50,512 nucleotides of DNA. Source: Euryarchaeota archaeon UBA173. GTDB taxonomy: Archaea > Thermoplasmatota > Poseidoniia > Poseidoniales > Thalassarchaeaceae. The stretch covers positions 611 through 51,122 of the forward strand of contig DAJH01000030.1 in NCBI GenBank assembly GCA_002498925.1, read 5' to 3'. The translations under genes were made by a program, and so were the position numbers. The notes beneath the pieces are model-generated. The model was not told where the DNA came from, searched no databases, and worked only from the letters and a program-made list of their open reading frames with translations. Shown piece by piece: positions 40,885 to 49,172 of this stretch (position 1 is the first letter of the stretch; each line of letters starts with the position of its first letter).

Positions 40885-42018
40885 CTACATTCTTTCTAGA
40901 ACAGTGGCGATTCCCTGTCCTCCGCCTACGCACATTGTTGCTAGGGCATGCTTAGCCCCGTTCTTGCTCATCAGCTGGGCGGCCTTGCCAGTGATTCTTG
41001 CTCCACTGGCACCCAATGGGTGACCTAGTGCTATTGCACCCCCTTCGATATTGACTTTGGAGGTGTCTAGTCCCAGCTCCTCTATCACTGCGAGGGACTG
41101 TGCCGCGAATGCCTCGTTGAGCTCGATGACGTCAATATCGTCGATTGTCAGGCCAGCTCTGTCGAGAGCCTTTCTAGTGGCCTCGACTGGTCCTATTCCC
41201 ATTATCTCAGGAGCGCAACCGGAGACCGAGGTGCTCAGAATTTTGGCGAGTGGCTTCAGGCCGTGCTCAGCCGCGAATTCCTCCGAGCAGACTAGGACGA
41301 ATGCCGCGCCATCCGTGAGTGGTGATGCTGTTCCGGCTGTGACAGTGCCGCTTGCATCGAAGGCCAGACGGAGCCCAGCTAGGCCCTCAGCGTCAGTGTC
41401 GGGCCTGATGCACCCGTCTGTATCGACTGTTCCTCCAGTAGTTTCGATGGGTACGATCTCACCAGACAAGTTGCCTGACTCTCTGGCAGAGGATGCTCGT
41501 GACTGGCTCTCCACTGCGAAGGCCTCCTGGGCTTCCCTGTCGATGCCGTACTTCTTTGCGAGATTCTCGGCAGTGATGCCCATGGAGGTGAATGCCTCGG
41601 GGTAGCCAGAGCTGAGCTTCGGGTTGGGCATGGGGTTGAAACCAGTCATCGGGATCCTTGTCATCGACTCCACCCCTCCTGCGATGAAGGCATCACCTGC
41701 CCCCATGGATACCCTCCCTGCGGCGTCGTGGATGGCTTGCATGGATGACCCGCAGAACCGGTTTATTGTGACTCCAGGAACTGTCTCTGGGAGATCCGTG
41801 AGGAACGTTATCATCCTAGCGACATTGAAGCCCTGCTCGGCTTCCGGGAAGGCCGTCCCAACTATCAGGTCCTCAATCAGACTAGGGTCCACCCCTGTCT
41901 CCTTGATCAGTCCGTTAACCACGGCTGCTGCTATGTCATCGGGTCTTGTTCTGGCTAGATCCCCCCTCTTCGCAGGGGTGAATGGGGACCTTGCGTATCC
42001 GGCTATCACTGCGGGCAT
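40885..42018 (-). CDS. fadA: Acetyl-CoA C-acyltransferase (3-ketoacyl-CoA thiolase)
   Basis: 377 residues. Nucleophile C89 in NRFCGSSMQ, then GGVESMTRIPM, NEAFAAQSLAV, GGAIALGHPLGASGARI with the catalytic His, and CVGGGQG with the second Cys, so it is a complete thiolase. It cleaves 3-ketoacyl-CoA to acetyl-CoA and a shortened acyl-CoA. First gene of the beta-oxidation operon; a TATA-like box lies about 25 bases before the ATG. Some archaeal thiolase homologues lack the catalytic cysteines; this one keeps both, of the bacterial degradative type. Confidence 0.95.
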   Translation of the reverse strand: MPAVIAGYARSPFTPAKRGDLARTRPDDIAAAVVNGLIKETGVDPSLIEDLIVGTAFPEAEQGFNVARMITFLTDLPETVPGVTINRFCGSSMQAIHDAAGRVSMGAGDAFIAGGVESMTRIPMTGFNPMPNPKLSSGYPEAFTSMGITAENLAKKYGIDREAQEAFAVESQSRASSARESGNLSGEIVPIETTGGTVDTDGCIRPDTDAEGLAGLRLAFDASGTVTAGTASPLTDGAAFVLVCSEEFAAEHGLKPLAKILSTSVSGCAPEIMGIGPVEATRKALDRAGLTIDDIDVIELNEAFAAQSLAVIEELGLDTSKVNIEGGAIALGHPLGASGARITGKAAQLMSKNGAKHALATMCVGGGQGIATVLERM

Positions 42019-42037
42019 GCTCTTCCATGCTCTGGTG

Positions 42038-42048
42038 CAATAATTAAA
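42038..42048 (-). promoter_or_regulatory. TATA box of the beta-oxidation operon
   Basis: Minus-strand TTTAATTATTG, centred about 25 bases before the thiolase ATG (42018), so transcription should start at or next to the start codon: a leaderless mRNA. The 126-base divergent gap also has GATTTGATAA at 42111-42120, about 28 bases before the plus-strand ATG 42145, giving a second leaderless-type promoter. GTAA/TTAC at 42057-42067 is a short inverted repeat between them. Confidence 0.5.
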
Positions 42049-42144
42049 CCATCAGGTAATTTTTACTACACCGAGTTTATTGTATGGAAGCGTGCCCTAC
42101 AGTCCTTTCCGATTTGATAAACCCCCAGACATCAGTCCTGCTGT

Positions 42145-42708
42145 ATGACTACAACTTACTCGCCTAACTACCTTAACTACATACTCAAAGCGGAGATTAT
42201 GGGATTCCTAGAGGACTATGAGGTGGAGATCGCTGAGAGCTATGACGAGGCGCAGAGCATCTTCATCGATGCGCTGAGGCCCCTCTGGGAGGCCCAGATG
42301 AGGGTCAATGAGGAAGTGGAGGAAAACTACAGCGCAAACGTAGGTACCAGTGCTGTTGTGGCAGCCTCCGATCTCGTGACCAGCGTGATGTCGCTGCTGG
42401 TGCCCGTATTCATGAGGCCGCAGAGGTTCCTTGACGGGCTACCTGAGGAGGCACTGGATCAGATGCCTAACCAGCACGTGAACTACAACCTGTCACAGCT
42501 CACCAACATCCCGATGCCACTCTTGATGCCGACTCAATTCGGTGATGACGGGTCGGTCACTAGTGTCTTTGACATGGTTGTTGAGGGCGAGGATGGTGGG
42601 CCGAAGACCACGGAGTGGGCCGTTCCTGCCATCCTCTCTCTTGCGGAGAGGGGAGTGGAGCTGCCAGAGCAGTTGTGCCTTCTCGTGACCCCGGATGGCT
42701 TGATTTGA
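42145..42708 (+). CDS. Hypothetical acidic protein, 187 residues
   Basis: Not recognised. The start TTYSPNYLNYILKAEIMGFL is followed by a helical acidic stretch (EVEIAESYDEAQSIF), a nonpolar segment (AVVAASDLVTSVMSLLVPVFM) too polar at its ends to be a sure membrane helix, and a C-terminal half with repeated LP and MP pairs (LTNIPMPLLMPTQF). It is divergent from the beta-oxidation operon and convergent with Topo VI A, with an 18-base gap. A leaderless-type promoter suggests single-gene expression. Confidence 0.65.
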   Translation: MTTTYSPNYLNYILKAEIMGFLEDYEVEIAESYDEAQSIFIDALRPLWEAQMRVNEEVEENYSANVGTSAVVAASDLVTSVMSLLVPVFMRPQRFLDGLPEEALDQMPNQHVNYNLSQLTNIPMPLLMPTQFGDDGSVTSVFDMVVEGEDGGPKTTEWAVPAILSLAERGVELPEQLCLLVTPDGLI

Positions 42709-42726
42709 GTGTTGCGCGTATTTTGA

Positions 42727-43839
42727 TTATCTATATCCAAGGCCGATCGCGTCCAGCTTCTCTGGGAGGTAAGTGTCGGTTACGAAGTCGAGGCCGTACT
42801 TGGCCAGGGACTGCTGCTCCGCCTTCTTGCCCATCTCCTGCATGAGCTTGATCTGATCCTGCCAGTATCCCGAGGAGAACCTGGGGTCGCTGAGCTCCGC
42901 CTCCAGGGCACCGGTATCCTGCTTGGTCAAGTCATCGCTCGGAAGGTCGTAGGCCAGGATGTCATCGGCGGTGATTCCGAGGTAGGTCGCCTCCTTCGTA
43001 GCCAGATACTCCGATATGTGGGCAGTCTTGATCGCACCGTAGGCTATGCTCGCGAATATCCTGAACGACCATGGGTCGCAGTCGGCGAACACCACTATCG
43101 GTTTCTTCCACTCGTCGCTAATCCTCCTCATGATTCTCCTGGTCGACCTCGCTGGCTGACCCTTCAAGTGGACCAAGGCGCATCTGGCCTCTTCATCGAA
43201 GCCGTTCTCGATCAGTCGGTCGAACATTCCACCGGTCTCTATCGCCATGACGAAGTCTATGTCCTCGTCGACGAGCCTCAGCTTCTCGCTCTCGACGTTG
43301 TAGGGAACCCCATACCCGGAGTCGCCGACGTCGTCCCTGCAGTTTATCCTCATCCAGTCTCCTCGTCTGTTGCGCTCCTCGACGGTGATGTTGCCGATTA
43401 TCCTTGCACCATCCTCCTCCGGCCTCAGCTTGAAGTCCTCCCTGAGGCACTTGGTTACTATCTCGAGGTCCTCGGCCAGGTTGTTGCTCTCGTTCTGGGT
43501 GCCGAACTTGCCGTGTCCCCATGCCTCGGAGATGTAGTACATCTCCCTGAGGGTAGACGATTTGCCATTGTCTATCATCTCCTCGATGAACTCTGTTATG
43601 TGCAGGGTCCGGAGAAGTTGCCTTGCTGATCCCAGGCTGGTTGCGTCCCTAACGGTCTTCTTCTTTCCGTACTTGAACACCCCTAGCCTGTTGTCGAACG
43701 AGATGTTGCTCTTTGACCTGACTGGCAGGGTCATTCTGGGAGGGTCCCCCCTCTGCATCTTGTTGTGCATCTCCGCCGCTACGTCATGAAGGGCCTCTAC
43801 CACTTGCTCCTTGCTCCTCCTGGGTGCTGCGTCGCTCAT
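42727..43839 (-). CDS. top6A: DNA topoisomerase VI subunit A
   Basis: 370 residues. Spo11-like: the strand-cleaving Tyr lies in STLREMYYISEAWG (Y101/Y102), and the Toprim domain has the Glu in VMAIETGGMFDRL and the DxD in FADCDPWSFRIF. With subunit B it makes an ATP-dependent type IIB topoisomerase that relaxes and decatenates DNA. The start overlaps the end of top6B by four bases (ATGA), as in many archaea. Confidence 0.97.
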   Translation of the reverse strand: MSDAAPRRSKEQVVEALHDVAAEMHNKMQRGDPPRMTLPVRSKSNISFDNRLGVFKYGKKKTVRDATSLGSARQLLRTLHITEFIEEMIDNGKSSTLREMYYISEAWGHGKFGTQNESNNLAEDLEIVTKCLREDFKLRPEEDGARIIGNITVEERNRRGDWMRINCRDDVGDSGYGVPYNVESEKLRLVDEDIDFVMAIETGGMFDRLIENGFDEEARCALVHLKGQPARSTRRIMRRISDEWKKPIVVFADCDPWSFRIFASIAYGAIKTAHISEYLATKEATYLGITADDILAYDLPSDDLTKQDTGALEAELSDPRFSSGYWQDQIKLMQEMGKKAEQQSLAKYGLDFVTDTYLPEKLDAIGLGYR

Positions 43840-45941
43840 TGGTCATCACCCTCCATGCCGAATCTCCATTCCCCGGTCGATGGGGGCGCTTCCTCTAGCA
43901 GAACCTCTGCCTGCTCCACATGGTCGGAGGGGGCTGGGGGTTGTTCCGCTCTTATCGCTAGGGTCTCTATCATGGCATCGTTCTCCTTCTTGCGAACCTC
44001 TTCCATGGCGGCCTCGAGGGCTTCCGTCTTGCGCTGTTCTTCGAGGAGGTTCTCGTCCATCTTGGTGGCCCCGATTATCTCTCCATTCCCTCTGAAGAAT
44101 ATATCTGTCTCATTCCATTCTCCCTTGCTTAGCCCTGAGATTCCGAATTCTAGCACTGTGGATGTCCCTGGGTCGAGGGTGTCAAGCCTCCATGCCCAGA
44201 GTCCTTTCGTCTCCTTCCTCCCCCCTGTGGGGTTGTGAGACATGGCAGTGTCTGGGCCCTCTGGCCACTTTGCCAGTATGGTGTAGGCACGTGCCCTCGC
44301 CGTGTAGTTGTGTACGGTGATGGAGCACATGGAGAGCTTGTCCTCCTTGTTCCATGACAGTTCCTCCTCGAGGAAGACCGCGTTCATGATCTGGGTGATT
44401 ACAGGTGCCAGGTCCGGCTCCTCCCTGTCTAGGAGCTCTGAGGACTTCCTGGATATCTCGGGGAGTATGATATTAACGAGTTCGAACTTCTCTTTCGCCT
44501 TCTTTCGCTGGGAGCTCTTCTTGAGGTGGTTCTTGAGACCCCTGCCTACTTCGAGCATCGCCTTGCGTATCTCGTCGAAGACCGTCTCGTCGAATGAGAC
44601 TGCCTCTTTGGCCTCGCTAGTGAACTGCACGTTGGTCGATGCGAGGTGTATGAGTACCGCAGCCGGTCCCTTCGGTATGCCAGTCCCTCCGGGCTGATCC
44701 AGGCCGTACCTCTTCCAGTCTACCGACTCCAGAGCCTTCGTCAGCAGGCATCCTCCCTGTTGGTACATGAGGGGGACCCTGTTGGCGAACCTCAGTATCT
44801 CTATCGGGCCGTCTGCTGCGATATCCCCGCCGAAGACGAGGCCTACCTCGATCTGGAAGGGGTTGCCTTGGCTAACTGAAGGACTTCTGGTTACGGTAGA
44901 AGCGAAGCGCGAGTCTATCGCCTTGGATAGCCCCTTCTTGATCAGTAGGTCCTCTATCGGGGACAGGCAGTCCATCGGGGGTTTGAGGAGCTTCACGGTC
45001 TGGAAGGCCGAGACTACCGCCTGTGCCTCCTCTGCCTTGATCCTCTTCGGGGTCCTGGTTTCCTCGATCTCCGCTACTTCGAGAATCTGCTTCGCGGCCC
45101 TCCTCGTGACGCCAGAGAAATTGTTGTTGAGGAATGACGTCATCCTTCTGTCCTGTGCCTCCCTCATCATCCTCTGTAGCGTACCGAGATGGATTCCGTG
45201 CGGGTGGGGCTTGATCTCCTCGACCACTCTTGGGAGCTTGTCCGTGGTCCTTAGCCACTGCCCCTCCTCCACGATTTCGCCTTCCTTGTCCCTGACCACT
45301 AGGGTGATCGAGGCGTGGGGGTTGACGATCGACGTCATCCTGAGGTATTGGTAGACGGATTTCTTTCCTCTCTGATACTTGGCCTTCATCAGGGTCCTAA
45401 TTCTCAGACCGTGGGATACCTCCTCTCCGGTCTTATCATCCACCCATACGTCTCTTTTCTCTCCGGACTTGATCGCCTTGTTCTTTTTGGTATCGATCCC
45501 TAAATCGACGTACACTGCCGATGAGTCGCTCTTTATCTTGGATACCACGCGTGTCTTGGATCCAGTTGTCAACTGGCTGTACATCACCACGCCAGTGATT
45601 CCTATCCCCTGCTGCCCCCTTGTCTGTCGGATGGCATGGAACCTAGAGCCGAGGAGGAATTTGCCAAACACGTTCTCAATCGCGTCTCTGGGAATTCCGG
45701 GGCCGTTGTCCTGGGCTGTCATTTGTAGCTCGTCGCTCTTGGTTCGTTGTAGTTCAACTCTGATGTCTGGGAGTATTCTTGCCTCTTCACATGCATCTAA
45801 TGAATTGTCTACAGACTCCTTTACAGCCGTTATAACAGCCCTTTGGAGGGTGTCGAATCCAAGGAAGTGTTTGTTCTTCTCGAAGAACTCGCTAACCGAT
45901 ATCTGCTTTTGTTTGCTTGAAATTTCTTCTGCTTCACCCAT
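43836..45941 (-). CDS. top6B: DNA topoisomerase VI subunit B
   Basis: 701 residues from ATG 45941, which has GGGGTGA five bases upstream; a GTG at 45950 is also in frame. GHKL ATPase motifs: AVKESVDNSLDACEEA (N box), TAQDNGPGIPRD (G1) and RGQQGIGITGVVM (G2); then the H2TH and transducer domains (the lysine region near IPKGPAAVLIH), and an extended C-terminal part of about 170 residues with an Ig-like region (MCSITVHNYTARARAY) and a charged tail. Upstream gene of a two-gene operon with top6A. Confidence 0.97.
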   Translation of the reverse strand: MGEAEEISSKQKQISVSEFFEKNKHFLGFDTLQRAVITAVKESVDNSLDACEEARILPDIRVELQRTKSDELQMTAQDNGPGIPRDAIENVFGKFLLGSRFHAIRQTRGQQGIGITGVVMYSQLTTGSKTRVVSKIKSDSSAVYVDLGIDTKKNKAIKSGEKRDVWVDDKTGEEVSHGLRIRTLMKAKYQRGKKSVYQYLRMTSIVNPHASITLVVRDKEGEIVEEGQWLRTTDKLPRVVEEIKPHPHGIHLGTLQRMMREAQDRRMTSFLNNNFSGVTRRAAKQILEVAEIEETRTPKRIKAEEAQAVVSAFQTVKLLKPPMDCLSPIEDLLIKKGLSKAIDSRFASTVTRSPSVSQGNPFQIEVGLVFGGDIAADGPIEILRFANRVPLMYQQGGCLLTKALESVDWKRYGLDQPGGTGIPKGPAAVLIHLASTNVQFTSEAKEAVSFDETVFDEIRKAMLEVGRGLKNHLKKSSQRKKAKEKFELVNIILPEISRKSSELLDREEPDLAPVITQIMNAVFLEEELSWNKEDKLSMCSITVHNYTARARAYTILAKWPEGPDTAMSHNPTGGRKETKGLWAWRLDTLDPGTSTVLEFGISGLSKGEWNETDIFFRGNGEIIGATKMDENLLEEQRKTEALEAAMEEVRKKENDAMIETLAIRAEQPPAPSDHVEQAEVLLEEAPPSTGEWRFGMEGDDQ

Positions 45942-46065
45942 GCGAATCACCCCATCAGGTCCTCCCGATACCCTGATGGTACGGGGCCTGCTTATGGTTG
46001 CCCAATCGCGTTCGCTGATACCTATTGAATACCGCTGGTATCAGGATGGTGTAGGCGTTGAATTC

Positions 46066-48066
46066 TCACTCTGCGAATACATCCGGACTCCATGCGGTTA
46101 TCTTTCCAGTGAATGCGCTAGTCATGACTGTCAGGGGGCTGGCTAGGTAGAGCCGGCCGGGCCCTGACCTGCCCTGGAAATTCCTGTTGATTGCAGAAAC
46201 CGTGACTTGTTCCGAATTGTCGGATATTCCCGGCCCTGCGCCTATGCAGGCACCACAACCAGGATCGATTAGCTTGACTCCGGCTTCCTCGAAGAGTTCG
46301 GTCCACCCCATTCTGGCTGAGAGCTCCTTGACGCTCTTCGAGCCGAACTGTATGTAGCACTCAACGTCATCATGCACCTTCATTCCGGCCCCGAGTGCCG
46401 CTTCTGTTACCTTCGCGTAGTAGGCGAAATCATCGTCCTTACCTGCAGTGCAGGACCCTGCGTATGCGATATCGATTGTTATGTCTCCGAGTTCGTCGAT
46501 GTAGGCGCCGTTAGTTGGGTCCGATGGTATGCCCCTGTCAGGATCTCCGGGGTGAGCAACCATGGGGCGTATTTCGTCCAAATTTATTGTGTGGACTCCT
46601 CCGTGGTATGTCGCTCCTTCGTCTGGACTTACGAAGGCAGCCCTGATGGCCTCCTCAGTCAAATCTGTCCTCCTCTCCAATAGCCACTCCACGGTCAGGT
46701 CGTCGGCCTCGCAGATTCCTGTCTTCGCACTGCATTCCGTGGCCATGTTGCAGAGGGTGGCCCTCTCGTCCATCGACAGGGAGGAAAGGCCGGGACCCCC
46801 GAACTCCATGGATCGATCCAGGGTATCTGAATTCTTGGCATACTTATCCAGTATGTGGAGAATCACGTCCTTGGCCGTGCAACCAGGGTCTAGATTCCCT
46901 GTTAGCTCGAACCTTATGCTCTCGGGGACCTTTACGAAAGAAAACTGATTGTGAACGAGGTTGGCGTACTCGCTAGAGCCGACACCATAGGTCAGTGCGT
47001 TTGAGGCGCCCCCCATGCATGTGTGGCTGTCTGTGGCCTGTATGAAGTCGCCAACATCAATGAATTCCTCCCGGGCTACCTGATGACATATTCCAGGGCT
47101 GACTCCATCCTCGGCTGAGTAGTCCCTTACGCCCGTGTGCCTCTGGAATACCCTCTGCATTTCCCTCAGGGTCTCTATCTTCGGAACAAAGGGGCCGTAT
47201 CGGGGAACGTCGGTCGCGTATAGGAGATGGTCTTCGAATACCGCGAATTTGGATGGGTTTGAGATATTGTAGTCATCACCATACTCATCCGAGAGGAATG
47301 CGTGTACTTGCGCGGTGGTGTATTCATGGGAGTATCCGCCGTCTACCGTAGCTAGTACGGCGTCCCCGGGTGCGACGCTAGATCCATTTGGCCCGCCCCC
47401 GATTAGCTTGCTTGAGATTATTTTCTCGGCCATTGTCATAGGACGGCCCGCGGGGCTGACTCTAGGTAGCGTTACTCTTCCCTCCTTCAACTCCCTGGCA
47501 AAGGACAGGAGTCCCCCGTTCTCCAGTATCAGCCTAGTTACGGGGTCGTACCTGCCAGTGAATTCCTCGAGAGGGATGCTCTCTCCGTCCTGCAATCGTT
47601 CCAATACCGAATGGTCGCCCATTAGCTGTCCGAGATTGATATTATTCCTCTCGTGTATGGGGGCAAAGGAGGCCGCAATCACTATTCTGATTCCTGACCA
47701 TCTCTCACACTGGGCGGCAGTTTCGCGACTGCTTCCTGTTCCCTTTCGATGTCCGCTTACTATGACTTCGAAGCCGGCCCCAGTAAGAGCGCCCTCGTCG
47801 ACGACTCTCCTTCCCTCGTGCATGAGTCCTGCGTAAGCATTCTCTGCAATGGCCGCTGGATCGTGATCGAAGCATACCCAAGCTGGGGTCATAACGTCGG
47901 TGTTTATGTCGTCAAGCAGATCTTCCACAGAGAGGTCTTCCATCCTCAGATCGAGGCCTTCGTAGAGTTGCTTTCTCACTAAATCCAGATCCTTGGTAAG
48001 GAATAGTACCCGTTTGCCGGGAGTCAGTGTTATCTCCTGCGGTGGCCAAGTATCGACTCCCAACAC
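46066..48066 (-). CDS. Aconitase-superfamily hydro-lyase, swivel domain first
   Basis: 666 residues from GTG 48066, with GGAGGG just upstream. The small-subunit (swivel, LeuD-like) domain comes first: VIVSGHRKGTGSSRETA, residues about 105-125, holds the substrate-binding serine loop. The catalytic, LeuC-like domain follows, with ATDSHTCMGG (Cys near 347) and DPGCGACIGAGPGI (two Cys near 604-607), the three [4Fe-4S] ligands, plus AYAGSCTAGKDDD. This order recalls AcnB without its HEAT domain. It may be an isopropylmalate, homoaconitate or citrate hydratase; pairing with the dehydrogenase at 24946 is plausible but unproven. Confidence 0.85.
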   Translation of the reverse strand: MLGVDTWPPQEITLTPGKRVLFLTKDLDLVRKQLYEGLDLRMEDLSVEDLLDDINTDVMTPAWVCFDHDPAAIAENAYAGLMHEGRRVVDEGALTGAGFEVIVSGHRKGTGSSRETAAQCERWSGIRIVIAASFAPIHERNNINLGQLMGDHSVLERLQDGESIPLEEFTGRYDPVTRLILENGGLLSFARELKEGRVTLPRVSPAGRPMTMAEKIISSKLIGGGPNGSSVAPGDAVLATVDGGYSHEYTTAQVHAFLSDEYGDDYNISNPSKFAVFEDHLLYATDVPRYGPFVPKIETLREMQRVFQRHTGVRDYSAEDGVSPGICHQVAREEFIDVGDFIQATDSHTCMGGASNALTYGVGSSEYANLVHNQFSFVKVPESIRFELTGNLDPGCTAKDVILHILDKYAKNSDTLDRSMEFGGPGLSSLSMDERATLCNMATECSAKTGICEADDLTVEWLLERRTDLTEEAIRAAFVSPDEGATYHGGVHTINLDEIRPMVAHPGDPDRGIPSDPTNGAYIDELGDITIDIAYAGSCTAGKDDDFAYYAKVTEAALGAGMKVHDDVECYIQFGSKSVKELSARMGWTELFEEAGVKLIDPGCGACIGAGPGISDNSEQVTVSAINRNFQGRSGPGRLYLASPLTVMTSAFTGKITAWSPDVFAE

Positions 48067-48108
48067 ACTCCCTCCTTGAACTGTCCAAGAGTCAATTCTA
48101 TTTCACGG

Positions 48109-48126
48109 TTCTCAACGATTTGAGAA
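48109..48126. promoter_or_regulatory. Palindrome between the hydro-lyase and tfb genes
   Basis: TTCTCAA (48109-48115), CGAT, TTGAGAA (48120-48126): a perfect seven-base inverted repeat in the centre of the 170-base divergent gap. It lies 43 bases upstream of the hydro-lyase start and 50 bases upstream of the tfb TATA box, a good position for a dimeric repressor or activator acting on either gene. Confidence 0.45.
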
Positions 48127-48178
48127 TTATCCACTTTAGACTGGTGCTACGATTGAGTTGAGTTGATTATATTGTTAA

Positions 48179-48229
48179 CTTTAAATAAGATGCGCTTTCG
48201 GAAGTTTATACCTTTCCCATGAAAGGAGG
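48179..48229 (+). promoter_or_regulatory. TATA box and ribosome binding site of tfb
   Basis: CTTTAAATAAG (48179-48189) is a close match to the archaeal TATA consensus; transcription should begin near 48211. GGAGG at 48225-48229, seven bases before ATG 48237, is a strong Shine-Dalgarno and decides that ATG over the in-frame ATG at 48219. Confidence 0.7.
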
Positions 48230-48236
48230 CGTAGAT

Positions 48237-49163
48237 ATGGCGGATTATCTAGTAGAGGACACAGTGAAATGCAACGAATGCGGAAGCAGGAATCTCCTGC
48301 GAGACGAGACCCGAGGAGAGGTCTGCTGCGAGGACTGCGGAGTGGTCCTCGAAGACAAGGTGATAGATCAGGGAGCCGAGTGGAGGGTTTTCAGCCCAGA
48401 GCAAGGTGATCAGAGAGCCCGTACAGGGGCCCCGATGACCGTGATGCTTCACGACAAGGGTCTTTCCACAGACATTGACTGGCAAAACAAGGACTACTCA
48501 GGGAAGTCCATCTCGAGCAGGTACAGAAGTCAATTCTACCGAATGAGGAAGTGGCAGAAGAGATCGAGGGTCAGCAACGCTACCGAGAGAAATCTGGCTA
48601 TGGCATTAGCGGAGCTAGACAGAATGGCGAGCAGGTTGGACCTGCCCAAGTCAATCAGAGAGGCCGCGGCTGTGAATTACAAGAAGGCGGTAGAAGCACG
48701 ACTGATTAGGGGTCGTTCCATCGAAGGCGTCGCTGCAGCGAGCCTTTACGCCGCATGCAGGCAATGCAAGAATCCACGAACACTCGACGAGATAGGCGAG
48801 GCTAGCAGGACTGGAAGGAAAGAGATCGGTAGGACCTACCGATTCATGGTGAGGGAGCTCAAGATGAAGATACCTCCAACCAAGCCAGAGGACTACATCC
48901 CTAGGTTCTGCTCCGGGCTTGATCTGGATGCTGAGGTACAGGCCAAGGCATACGAGCTGATACAGGCCGCTCAGGAGAAGGAGCTGACTAGCGGTCGGGG
49001 CCCGACTGGAATCGCAGCCTCAATCATCTACATCGCCAGCGTACTTTGCGGCAAGAGAAGGACACAGCGAGAGGTGGCCGAGGTAGCGGGAGTTACCGAG
49101 GTAACAATCAGGAACCGGTACAAGGAGCTTATCCAGAACCTGAACATCGAACTAGAAATATGA
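48237..49163 (+). CDS. tfb: Transcription initiation factor IIB (TFB)
   Basis: 308 residues. Zinc ribbon C-x2-C-x15-C-x2-C (VKCNECGSRN ... VCCEDCGVVL), B-reader region GAEWRVFSPEQGDQRAR, then two cyclin-fold repeats: RGRSIEGVAAASLYAACRQC in the first and GRGPTGIAASIIYIASVLCG in the second, ending in a DNA-contacting helix (EVAGVTEVTIRNRYKEL). TFB joins TBP on the promoter and recruits RNA polymerase. Its ATG follows the strong GGAGG. A HEAT-like gene begins nine bases after its stop and is probably in the same operon. Confidence 0.97.
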   Translation: MADYLVEDTVKCNECGSRNLLRDETRGEVCCEDCGVVLEDKVIDQGAEWRVFSPEQGDQRARTGAPMTVMLHDKGLSTDIDWQNKDYSGKSISSRYRSQFYRMRKWQKRSRVSNATERNLAMALAELDRMASRLDLPKSIREAAAVNYKKAVEARLIRGRSIEGVAAASLYAACRQCKNPRTLDEIGEASRTGRKEIGRTYRFMVRELKMKIPPTKPEDYIPRFCSGLDLDAEVQAKAYELIQAAQEKELTSGRGPTGIAASIIYIASVLCGKRRTQREVAEVAGVTEVTIRNRYKELIQNLNIELEI

Positions 49164-49172
49164 GTCGATTAC

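Noticed and set aside
45379..46146. 255-codon plus-strand open frame
   Set aside because: Antisense to top6B; no domain and no start signal.
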